From the NCBI GenBank assembly GCA_031284765.1, contig JAITXK010000193.1, forward strand, positions 1 through 5,140: a stretch of DNA of 5,140 nucleotides. Reading direction: 5' to 3'. Each line of letters starts with the position of its first letter. The first letter of the stretch is position 1. Below are positions 1-5,140 of this stretch, piece by piece. Origin of the DNA: Candidatus Symbiothrix sp. Its GTDB lineage: Bacteria > Bacteroidota > Bacteroidia > Bacteroidales > Azobacteroidaceae. Under the pieces are notes generated by a model. The model was given only the letters and a program-made list of their open reading frames with translations. It had not been told where the DNA came from and ran no database searches. The translations under genes and the position numbers were made by a program.

Positions 1-82
1 AATAAATGCTAAAAAATGACTTCGAATTTATATATCATTTGAATTCTATGCTTATTAAGGTGGAAAAAACACAAATTAATAC

Positions 83-90
83 TATCTTTG
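83..90 (+). promoter_or_regulatory. Bacteroidota-type -7 promoter box before the acyl-ACP thioesterase gene
   Basis: TATCTTTG matches the Bacteroidota sigma-ABfr -7 consensus TAnnTTTG exactly and ends 25 bases before the ATG at 116. The transcription start would be expected near 95-98, giving a leader of about 20 bases. No clear -33 TTTG lies 19-21 bases upstream; the area around 58-63 reads TAAGGT, so that half of the promoter is weak or missing. The box suggests that the thioesterase-ilvC pair can be transcribed on its own even if further ilv genes lie upstream outside the window. The AT-rich stretch 1-82 holds no recognisable gene; a few sense codons ending in TGA at 17-19 could be the tail of an upstream gene, but this cannot be shown. 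Confidence 0.65.
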
Positions 91-99
91 CGCCGCAAA
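87..99. repeat. Short palindrome over the predicted transcription start (candidate operator)
   Basis: TTTGCGCCGCAAA is a perfect inverted repeat with 6-bp arms (87-92 and 94-99) around a single central base. It shares its left arm with the -7 box TTTG and covers the expected transcription start. A regulator bound here would block initiation, but no regulator is known from this sequence. It could also be a chance extension of the promoter motif: the second plus-strand promoter in the window also continues as TTTGCGC but lacks the right arm. Confidence 0.35.
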
Positions 100-115
100 T
101 AATAAATTGTAAGAG

Positions 116-862
116 ATGATGCTATCCAAAGTGGGTTCTTTTAAGTTTCATATTGAATCGTATGTGTGCGATTTTACCGAAAAAGCGACACTTCCGGTTA
201 TTTGCAATTTCGGTTTGGATGCGGCATCTATACACGCACAACAGCGAGGCTACGGATTTGAACAGATTTCCCAAAAGAATATGGCTTGGGTCTTGTCCCG
301 TTTATCCATTGAAATATCGGAGTACCCGGGTTATAATCAAGAGTTAATTGTCGAAACATGGGTTGAAAATGTGACACGGTTTTTTACTCAGCGTTGTTTC
401 CGTTTCCTTGACCCAAACGATAAGGTAATAGGCTATGCACGAAGCATCTGGGCGGCTATCGACTTGCAAACCCGCCGGCCGGTGGATATTCCCGAACGAA
501 TGCCCGGATTGGTGGATTATATTGATGCCGATAAAATCTGCCCGATTGAGGTCATGGCAAAAATACCTCCGGTTGAGGATGTAGTGCCGGATATGGGTTA
601 TACGGTGCGTTACAGCGACATTGATATCAACAAACATATCAACAGCGTGAAATATATCGAACATGTATTGAATGTTTTCGATTTAAATAGCTTCAAAGAA
701 AAATTCATCCACCGCTTCGATATTGTGTATCTGGCAGAAGGCATTTTTGGAAACAAGTTGAAATTATATAAACACATAGATGTGGATGATACCTGTATCA
801 TTGATACCAAAAGGGAAAACGAATCCATCTGCCGATGCAGAATTAGTTGGAAATCCATATAA
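116..862 (+). CDS. Acyl-ACP thioesterase (FatA/FatB-like, double hot-dog)
   Basis: Predicted cytoplasmic enzyme of 248 residues that hydrolyses acyl-ACP to free fatty acid and ACP. The length fits the bacterial members of the acyl-ACP thioesterase family: two tandem hot-dog domains, roughly residues 5-140 and 155-248, without the plant transit peptide. The second domain carries the family signature around D170, N172 and H174 (the DxNxH of the plant motif DxDxNxHxNxxKY), followed by N176 and K179-Y180. E208 aligns with the catalytic Glu of plant FatB, while the neighbouring plant Cys, once proposed as nucleophile, is G209 here, which supports the Asp/Asn/His/Glu catalytic scheme. The start is ATG 116, with a second in-frame ATG immediately after it; either could be used. 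ilvC follows after 22 bases on the same strand, so the two are probably co-transcribed. From memory, Bacteroides genomes also place such a thioesterase beside ilv genes. Acyl-chain preference cannot be read from the sequence. Confidence 0.93.
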   Translation: MMLSKVGSFKFHIESYVCDFTEKATLPVICNFGLDAASIHAQQRGYGFEQISQKNMAWVLSRLSIEISEYPGYNQELIVETWVENVTRFFTQRCFRFLDPNDKVIGYARSIWAAIDLQTRRPVDIPERMPGLVDYIDADKICPIEVMAKIPPVEDVVPDMGYTVRYSDIDINKHINSVKYIEHVLNVFDLNSFKEKFIHRFDIVYLAEGIFGNKLKLYKHIDVDDTCIIDTKRENESICRCRISWKSI

Positions 863-884
863 ATACTATATAAATTAAAAAAAC

Positions 885-1931
885 ATGGCAATAATGAATT
901 TTGGCGGCGTGGACGAACAAGTCGTTACCCGCGAAGAGTTTCCGTTGGAAAAAGCAAGAGAGTTTTTAAAAGATGAAGTCATCGCAGTGATTGGTTACGG
1001 CGTACAAGGCCCTGGACAATCGTTGAATCTGCGTGACAATGGCTTCAATGTCATCATTGGCCAACGCAAAGGCGGCAAAACGTGGGATAAAGCCGTTGCC
1101 GATGGTTGGGTTCCGGGCAAAACGCTTTTCGACATCGAAGAAGCGGTGCAACGCGGTACGATTATCCAGTATTTGCTTTCCGATGCGGCACAAATCGAAG
1201 TGTGGCCCCGCATCAAACCCTATTTGACGGCCGGAAAGGCCTTGTATTTCTCTCACGGTTTCGGCATCACGTACAAAGAACGCACAGGCATCATTCCTCC
1301 CACAGATGTGGATGTGATTTTGATTGCTCCCAAAGGTTCGGGAACGTCTTTGCGCCGGATGTTTTTGGAAGGTCGCGGATTGAACTCCAGTTTTGCCGTA
1401 TTCCAAGACGCTACAGGTAAAGCCCGTGAACGGACGATTGCCTTAGGTATCGGCGTGGGTTCAGGTTATTTGTTTGAAACCAATTTCAAACGCGAAGTCT
1501 ATTCCGATTTAACCGGCGAACGCGGTACTCTGATGGGCGCAATCCAGGGAATTTTATTGGCACAATACGAAGTGTTGCGCGAAAATGGTCACTCGCCCTC
1601 GGAAGCATTCAACGAAACAGTAGAAGAACTTACCCAATCGTTGATGCCTCTGTTTGCCGAAAAAGGCATGGATTGGATGTATGCCAACTGCTCAACAACC
1701 GCACAACGCGGCGCTTTGGATTGGATGACTCCTTTTCACGATGCCACTAAACCGGTTTTCGCCAAATTATACAGCGAAGTCGCTTGCGGCAACGAGGCGC
1801 AACGCTCCATCGACACCAATTCCAAACCCGATTATCGCGAGGGATTGGATGCCGAATTGAAGGCTTTGCGTGAAAGCGAAATGTGGCGTACGGGGGCTGT
1901 GGTTCGCAAATTACGGCCGGAAAACAATTGA
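885..1931 (+). CDS. ilvC: Ketol-acid reductoisomerase, short (class I-length) form
   Basis: Second committed step of valine, leucine and isoleucine synthesis: Mg2+-dependent alkyl migration and NAD(P)H reduction of acetolactate or acetohydroxybutyrate; cytoplasmic. The 348 residues match the short form. An N-terminal Rossmann domain has the dinucleotide motif GYGVQG at 37-42, and the cofactor-phosphate loop at about 59-67 (R61, K62, K65, T66) is basic with no Asp at its end, which favours NADPH (inference). H124 in SHGFG and the APKG motif at 148-151 are conserved. The C-terminal all-helical domain carries the metal ligands D208, E212, E244 and E248 at the family's usual spacing, and S270 in STTA corresponds to the substrate-binding Ser. 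After APKG it reads SGTSLRR rather than the common PGHxVR, closer to plant-type enzymes. ATG 885 gives the expected N-terminus; ATG 894 is a possible alternative. The start is preceded by an A-run rather than a Shine-Dalgarno sequence. It is the second gene after the thioesterase and ends just before a terminator palindrome. Confidence 0.97.
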   Translation: MAIMNFGGVDEQVVTREEFPLEKAREFLKDEVIAVIGYGVQGPGQSLNLRDNGFNVIIGQRKGGKTWDKAVADGWVPGKTLFDIEEAVQRGTIIQYLLSDAAQIEVWPRIKPYLTAGKALYFSHGFGITYKERTGIIPPTDVDVILIAPKGSGTSLRRMFLEGRGLNSSFAVFQDATGKARERTIALGIGVGSGYLFETNFKREVYSDLTGERGTLMGAIQGILLAQYEVLRENGHSPSEAFNETVEELTQSLMPLFAEKGMDWMYANCSTTAQRGALDWMTPFHDATKPVFAKLYSEVACGNEAQRSIDTNSKPDYREGLDAELKALRESEMWRTGAVVRKLRPENN

Positions 1932-1941
1932 TGTTGAAATC

Positions 1942-2014
1942 GAACACAGATAAAAACAGAAAACACAGAAATATAAATCTGTGTTTTTCTGTTTTATCTG
2001 TTTTATCCGTGTTC
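1942..2014. terminator. Two-way intrinsic terminator palindrome between ilvC and dapF
   Basis: A long imperfect inverted repeat fills the convergent gap. The core is a perfect 10-bp stem, AAAACACAGA at 1960-1969 pairing with TCTGTGTTTT at 1978-1987, around the 8-base loop AATATAAA. Beyond a one-base bulge, pairing resumes with AAACAG against CTGTTT and then with CAGAT against ATCTG; the outermost GAACAC and GTGTTC also match. Both strands give T-rich sequence after the core stem, so it can stop ilvC transcripts (ending at 1931) and dapF transcripts (ending at 2014). The GC content of the stem is low, so termination strength is uncertain. The right arm contains a 9-base tandem duplication that the left arm lacks. 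Confidence 0.75.
1990..2007. repeat. Two tandem copies of a 9-base unit in the terminator arm
   Basis: TGTTTTATC occurs twice head to tail (1990-1998 and 1999-2007). The extra copy is the main reason that the right arm of the palindrome is longer than the left. This looks like a slippage-type duplication. Confidence 0.6.
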
Positions 2015-2847
2015 TAATCCCATATCTCTCCCACAAAAACCGTTTCCGCCGGCCCCGTCATCATCACATGATTGTTATCGGGATTCCAAAACAATTCCAA
2101 ATCACCTCCCAACAACGAGATAATTGCTTTGCGGTCTAACTGACGGTTCAGGACAGCCGCTACTAATGTGGCGCAAGCGCCTGTACCGCAAGCCTGTGTT
2201 TCACCGCTTCCACGTTCCCAAACACGCATTTTGGCATAATTGGGAGAGATAACTTCCACAAATTCCACATTGGTTTTTTCGGGAAACATCGGATGGTTTT
2301 CGATTTTCCGGCCGATTTTCTCAATCTCCAACCGGTCAATGTCGCTCATGAAAATCACAGCGTGCGGATTGCCCATCGAAACGGCTGTAACGGCCAATTT
2401 TTCGGGTTCAAAATCTATTTCACGAGAAATCAATTGTTCTTCATTCCAACGGACAGGCACTTCTTGTACTTTCAAAACCGGTTCACCCATATCTACCGTT
2501 ACTCTTTCTACCTTTCCGTTCACGGGAAATAATTCCAATATTTTTTCGCCCGCTTTGGTTTCCAATGTGACGGTAGTTTGGTCGGTGTAACCGTTGTCAT
2601 ACACATATTTGCCGACACAGCGCGTAGCATTTCCGCACATTTGGGCTTCCGAACCGTCCAGATTAAACATTCGCATCCGAAAATCGGAGGTTTCGGAAGG
2701 CATAATCAATACCAAACCATCCGACCCTATTCCTTTGTGACGGTCGCTGACCCGAATGGCCAGTTCCGATGGATTGTTTACTTTTTCGCGGAAACAATCA
2801 ACATATACATAATCGTTACCCGCTCCATGCATCTTTGTAAATTTCAT
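2014..2847 (-). CDS. dapF: Diaminopimelate epimerase
   Basis: PLP-independent epimerase converting LL- to meso-diaminopimelate, the last shared step before lysine and peptidoglycan; cytoplasmic. The 277 residues match the family. Two pseudo-symmetric halves each supply one catalytic Cys: C71 in the MCGNATRC motif and C220 in the ACGTGACA motif. Other family marks are the N-terminal FTKMHGAGNDY stretch with N11, GIGSDG at 39-44, GNPHAV at 159-164 and ERGSGET at 211-217 with E211. No key residue is missing. The start at 2847 is chosen because the protein then opens with MKFTKMHG, as family members do; M6 would cut into the conserved motif. It reads toward ilvC and ends at the edge of the shared terminator, so it appears to be a single-gene transcript. 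No diaminopimelate aminotransferase gene (dapL) lies next to it in this window. A -7 box on the minus strand at 2888-2895 is the likely promoter. Confidence 0.97.
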   Translation of the reverse strand: MKFTKMHGAGNDYVYVDCFREKVNNPSELAIRVSDRHKGIGSDGLVLIMPSETSDFRMRMFNLDGSEAQMCGNATRCVGKYVYDNGYTDQTTVTLETKAGEKILELFPVNGKVERVTVDMGEPVLKVQEVPVRWNEEQLISREIDFEPEKLAVTAVSMGNPHAVIFMSDIDRLEIEKIGRKIENHPMFPEKTNVEFVEVISPNYAKMRVWERGSGETQACGTGACATLVAAVLNRQLDRKAIISLLGGDLELFWNPDNNHVMMTGPAETVFVGEIWD

Positions 2848-2863
2848 TCGTACCTGTTTTTTA

Positions 2864-2890
2864 TTGTAAAAGCTGAATAATATTTTACAA
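2864..2890. promoter_or_regulatory. Perfect 8-bp inverted repeat between divergent promoters (candidate operator)
   Basis: TTGTAAAA at 2864-2871 and TTTTACAA at 2883-2890 are exact reverse complements separated by 11 bases (arm centres 19 bases apart, about two helical turns). The right arm overlaps the dapF -7 box by three bases and covers the weak -33 element of the HD-gene promoter. The predicted dapF transcription start (about 2880-2883) falls at the edge of the right arm, so the repeat would mostly not be transcribed as one hairpin. That makes a DNA-binding site more likely than an RNA structure. The sequence is AT-rich, so chance is possible. No regulator is identified. Confidence 0.4.
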
Positions 2891-2916
2891 AGATACGCAG
2901 ATTATTTTTATCTTTG
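2884..2916 (+). promoter_or_regulatory. Promoter for the HD hydrolase-lptD unit
   Basis: The -7 box TATCTTTG lies at 2909-2916, with a partial -33 element TTTA at 2884-2887 at 21-base spacing, which fits the Bacteroidota layout. The start of transcription is expected around 2921-2924, leaving about 15 bases before the ATG at 2938. AAGGAAG directly touches that ATG and is too close to act as a normal Shine-Dalgarno site. The region from the -33 element inward is shared with the divergent dapF promoter. Confidence 0.65.
2888..2895 (-). promoter_or_regulatory. -7 promoter box for dapF
   Basis: On the minus strand this reads TATCTTTG, an exact TAnnTTTG match, 40 bases before the dapF ATG. The expected transcription start is near 2880-2883, with a leader of about 34 bases. 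No good -33 TTTG is seen on the minus strand at the usual spacing, so it may be weak or need an activator. Confidence 0.6.
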
Positions 2917-2937
2917 CGCTTTGCTTTATAAAGGAAG

Positions 2938-3477
2938 ATGATACCCTTAGAAATTATCAAAAAATATTACATCGAAGATAGTGAACTTTTCACCATCTTG
3001 GTATCGCACAGCAAGGCCGTTGCCCATAAAGCGCTCGCCATTGCCGATATACATCCCGAATTGAATATTGACCGGCAGTTCGTTGGTGAATCGGCAATGT
3101 TGCATGACATTGGCATCTTTTTGACCGACGCCCCTGAAATTCAATGTTTCGGCTCTTATCCCTATATCTGTCACGGCTATTTAGGCGCCGATTTGATGCG
3201 GAAAGAAGGTTTTAACAACCATGCTTTGGTTTGCGAACGGCATACGGGAACGGGCTTGTCGAAAAAAGAAATCATCCAAAGGAACCTTCTGTTGCCTCAT
3301 CGCGACATGTTGCCGGAAACCATTGAAGAAAAATTAATTTGTTTCGCTGATAAATTTTATTCCAAATCCAATCCGGAGAAGGAAAAAACAATAGACCAGA
3401 TTAGAAGAGCGTTGTCCAAATATGGATTGTCTTCCGTTCAACGTTGGGATGAAATGATGAAACTATTTTATGAATAG
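2938..3477 (+). CDS. HD-domain (HDIG-type) metal-dependent phosphohydrolase, function unknown
   Basis: A cytoplasmic protein of 179 residues with no signal peptide or membrane segment. It shows the metal-binding pattern of HD-superfamily hydrolases: H24, the H56-D57 pair within the sequence HDIG, H79, H102 in ERHTG, and D138 in FADKF. The spacing H-HD-H-H-D is like small nucleotide-acting HD enzymes such as the YqeK group, and the stretch from E100 to D138 (with PETIEEK before the final Asp) resembles the TIGR00295-type HDIG proteins. Substrate cannot be assigned; a nucleotide or other phosphate ester is likely from the family. All expected metal ligands are present, so it is probably active. 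ATG 2938 is the first start after the promoter. The stop codon overlaps the next gene by 8 bases, so its translation is probably coupled to that of lptD. Confidence 0.85.
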   Translation: MIPLEIIKKYYIEDSELFTILVSHSKAVAHKALAIADIHPELNIDRQFVGESAMLHDIGIFLTDAPEIQCFGSYPYICHGYLGADLMRKEGFNNHALVCERHTGTGLSKKEIIQRNLLLPHRDMLPETIEEKLICFADKFYSKSNPEKEKTIDQIRRALSKYGLSSVQRWDEMMKLFYE

Positions 3478-5140
3478 ATTGAAGACCTTCAAAATCGGGA
3501 TGGTTTTGCTATTGGGCTGCATCGGACAATATGCTGTTTCGCAGGATGATATACGGTACAGCAATCCGGGGAAAACATTGTTGCTACCCAACGATTCCAC
3601 ACAAACAATGCTGACGGGAGATTCCATTCAACATCAAGCCAAAGATTCGATTCCTGCTGCTCCCCAAAAAAGCAATGCCATCGACGCCCCCATCCAAACC
3701 GCCGCCAAAGATTCGATGGTAATGATTATGAACGGACACAACCGCATTTTCCTCTATGGTGAAAGCGCCATTCAATATAAAGATTTGAATTTGACCGGCG
3801 AATATATCGAAGTGGATGCCGACAGCAGTCTGGTACATGCCACATACGCCATAGATTCCATCGGCGATGAATTCGGCTATCCGGTGTTCAAACAAGGTGA
3901 TACGCAATATGAAATGAAAAAGGCGCATTACAATTTCAAGTCCAAGAAAATGAAAATCACGGACGTGATTACGCAACAGGGCGAAGGCTATGTAACCGCC
4001 AACGAAACCAAACGCATGCCCAACGAGGACTTGTATATGCGCGATGGGCGTTATACGACTTGCGACGAACACGAACATCCGCACTTTTGGCTGCAACTGA
4101 CCAAAGCCAAAATACGTCCCGGTAAAAACATCGTTACCGGCCCTGCTTATCTGGTAGTTGAAGACGTGCCTTTGCCGGTGGCCATTCCTTTCGGATTTTT
4201 CCCGTTTACCAAAGATTATTCTTCGGGAATTCTCATGCCGACCTACGGCGATGAAATGCGACGGGGTTTTTCCTTGCGCAACGGCGGATACTATTTTGCA
4301 TTCAACGATTATGTGGACTTGGCTTTGACGGGCGAAATTTACACCAAAGGTTCGTGGGGACTTAACGCTCGCTCCAACTACCGCAAAAAGTATAAATTTT
4401 CGGGCAATCTGGATGCCGGATATTTGGTAACCGTAACGGGTGACAGGGGTGAAAAAGATTATTCCAAATCCACCGACTTCAAATTGAATTGGAGTCACAG
4501 CCAAGATGCCAAAGCCAATCCGTTCAGCACATTCTCGGGCAATGTACAGTTTTCCACCAGTTCGTATTCCAGAAATAATTTAAGCAGTATATATTCCGGC
4601 GATTATACGGAAAACATGAAGGCATCCAGTGTCAGTTACAGTTATCGTCCGCCGGGAAGTCCGTTTTCTTTTAGTAGCAATGCTTCGGTCAATCAAATTT
4701 CCAAAGATACGGTGTTGAGCGTTACCTTTCCCAACTTGACGGTGACGATGCGGGAAATTTACCCGTTTCAGAAGAAAGAACGAATCGGTTCGGCCAAGTG
4801 GTACGAAAACATCCGCATGAGCTATACGGGAACTTTTTCCAATAGTATTCCAAGAGTAAAAGAATACGAATTCTTTGAGAAAAATTTGATTAAGGATTGG
4901 AAAAACGGCGCCAAACACTCGATTCCCGTTTCAGCCTCATTCAATTTTCTGAAAAATATCACCATTACACCCAATGTTACCTACAATGAAACGTGGGCAA
5001 CAACGAAAATCGACCGCAAATATGATTACGACAAAAACCAGGTAGTCAATTCCGATACCACTTACGGCTTCTACCGCCTCTATAACTACAGCGGAAGCGT
5101 GAGTGCACAAACGAAGTTATACGGCATGTTCAAGCCATGG
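3470..5140 (+). CDS. lptD: LPS-assembly outer-membrane protein LptD, 3' end outside the window
   Basis: 557 codons are open from ATG 3470 to the window edge with no stop. LptD forms the outer-membrane barrel that inserts LPS delivered by the periplasmic Lpt bridge. Residues 1-24 are a signal peptide: basic start (R3, K5, K8), hydrophobic core 9-19, likely cleavage after AVS at 22-24. A Ser/Pro/Asp-rich linker (about 25-82) contains a 14-base direct repeat (3638-3651 and 3704-3717) giving AKDS twice. An OstA-like beta domain spans about 83-200, and the barrel starts near 215 with alternating aromatic strands. Diagnostic stretches are RYTTC at 194-198, then GPAYLVVEDVPLPVAIPFGFFPF and SSGILMPTYG, which line up with E. 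coli TSC, PIFYSPYLQLP and RSGFLIPN. C198 matches E. coli Cys173 and is the only Cys visible after the signal peptide. Family members in this phylum are, from memory, roughly 850-950 residues, so about one third is missing. The start overlaps the HD gene by 8 bases. Confidence 0.88.
   Translation, partial: MNRLKTFKIGMVLLLGCIGQYAVSQDDIRYSNPGKTLLLPNDSTQTMLTGDSIQHQAKDSIPAAPQKSNAIDAPIQTAAKDSMVMIMNGHNRIFLYGESAIQYKDLNLTGEYIEVDADSSLVHATYAIDSIGDEFGYPVFKQGDTQYEMKKAHYNFKSKKMKITDVITQQGEGYVTANETKRMPNEDLYMRDGRYTTCDEHEHPHFWLQLTKAKIRPGKNIVTGPAYLVVEDVPLPVAIPFGFFPFTKDYSSGILMPTYGDEMRRGFSLRNGGYYFAFNDYVDLALTGEIYTKGSWGLNARSNYRKKYKFSGNLDAGYLVTVTGDRGEKDYSKSTDFKLNWSHSQDAKANPFSTFSGNVQFSTSSYSRNNLSSIYSGDYTENMKASSVSYSYRPPGSPFSFSSNASVNQISKDTVLSVTFPNLTVTMREIYPFQKKERIGSAKWYENIRMSYTGTFSNSIPRVKEYEFFEKNLIKDWKNGAKHSIPVSASFNFLKNITITPNVTYNETWATTKIDRKYDYDKNQVVNSDTTYGFYRLYNYSGSVSAQTKLYGMFKPW

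Noticed and set aside
1..82. Possible tail of an upstream gene, such as an ilv gene
   Set aside because: Only a few sense codons precede stops in every frame, and the stretch is very AT-rich, so no protein can be identified.
863..884. Separate promoter for ilvC in the 22-base gap after the thioesterase gene
   Set aside because: There is no TAnnTTTG box and too little room; an A-rich leader within one operon explains it.
966..1420. Overlapping open frames inside ilvC on both strands
   Set aside because: All fall within a fully conserved ilvC frame and have Arg/His-rich, low-sense translations.
2240..2880. Plus-strand frames opposite dapF
   Set aside because: dapF on the minus strand carries every family motif, and these frames do not resemble any protein.
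2831..2890. Three occurrences of TTTGTAAA/TTGTAAA words (2834-2841, 2864-2870, and 2884-2890 on the minus strand) as a binding-site array
   Set aside because: The first copy lies in the conserved opening codons of dapF (Phe-Thr-Lys) and is explained by the protein sequence; only the 2864/2883 inverted pair is kept.
2931..2937. AAGGAAG as a Shine-Dalgarno site for the HD gene
   Set aside because: It touches the ATG directly, which is too close for normal pairing with 16S rRNA, and Bacteroidota rarely use such sites.
3584..4504. Long minus-strand open frame of 306 codons opposite lptD
   Set aside because: It is antisense to a continuous plus-strand frame with clear LptD motifs, and its translation is a His/Phe/Ile/Val-rich string with no recognisable domain. 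Codon bias in the real gene keeps the opposite strand open.
4580..4918. Minus-strand open frame of 112 codons near the right edge
   Set aside because: It lies wholly inside the lptD barrel region on the other strand and has no family features; it is a shadow frame.

Overview
The window looks like ordinary chromosomal sequence from a Bacteroidota organism, most likely of the order Bacteroidales. Evidence seen directly: three copies of the Bacteroidota sigma-ABfr -7 box (TAnnTTTG, each as TATCTTTG) in front of genes, no usable Shine-Dalgarno sequences, and A-rich leaders before start codons. The proteins also fit: a single-domain-length bacterial acyl-ACP thioesterase next to ilvC, and a Bacteroidota-style LptD. 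Genus and species cannot be fixed from this window.

Layout. Bases 1-82 are AT-rich and hold no gene that can be supported. A promoter (-7 box at 83-90) leads into a two-gene plus-strand unit: an acyl-ACP thioesterase (116-862), then, after 22 bases, ilvC, a short-type ketol-acid reductoisomerase (885-1931). Next comes an 80-base convergent gap almost filled by a long imperfect palindrome (1942-2014), read as a two-way terminator. dapF, diaminopimelate epimerase, lies on the minus strand (2014-2847). The 90-base divergent gap that follows (2848-2937) carries two back-to-back -7 boxes and a perfect 8-bp inverted repeat. The last plus-strand unit starts with a small HD-domain phosphohydrolase (2938-3477), which overlaps by 8 bases the start of a large outer-membrane LPS-assembly gene, lptD. 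That gene runs off the right edge (3470-5140, 557 codons visible, no stop codon).

How the genes fit together. IlvC makes the common branched-chain amino-acid precursors. The thioesterase releases fatty acids from acyl carrier protein; its place beside ilvC suggests, but does not prove, a link between branched-chain metabolism and lipid synthesis. DapF supplies meso-diaminopimelate for lysine and peptidoglycan. LptD is the outer-membrane channel that inserts LPS. So most genes touch cell-envelope building blocks, but they lie in three separate transcription units.

No new defence, mobile or CRISPR system is visible. The points most worth a second look are the compact divergent promoter region with its inverted repeat, the palindrome over the thioesterase transcription start, the terminator palindrome that may be a dispersed repeat, and the tight coupling of the HD hydrolase to lptD.
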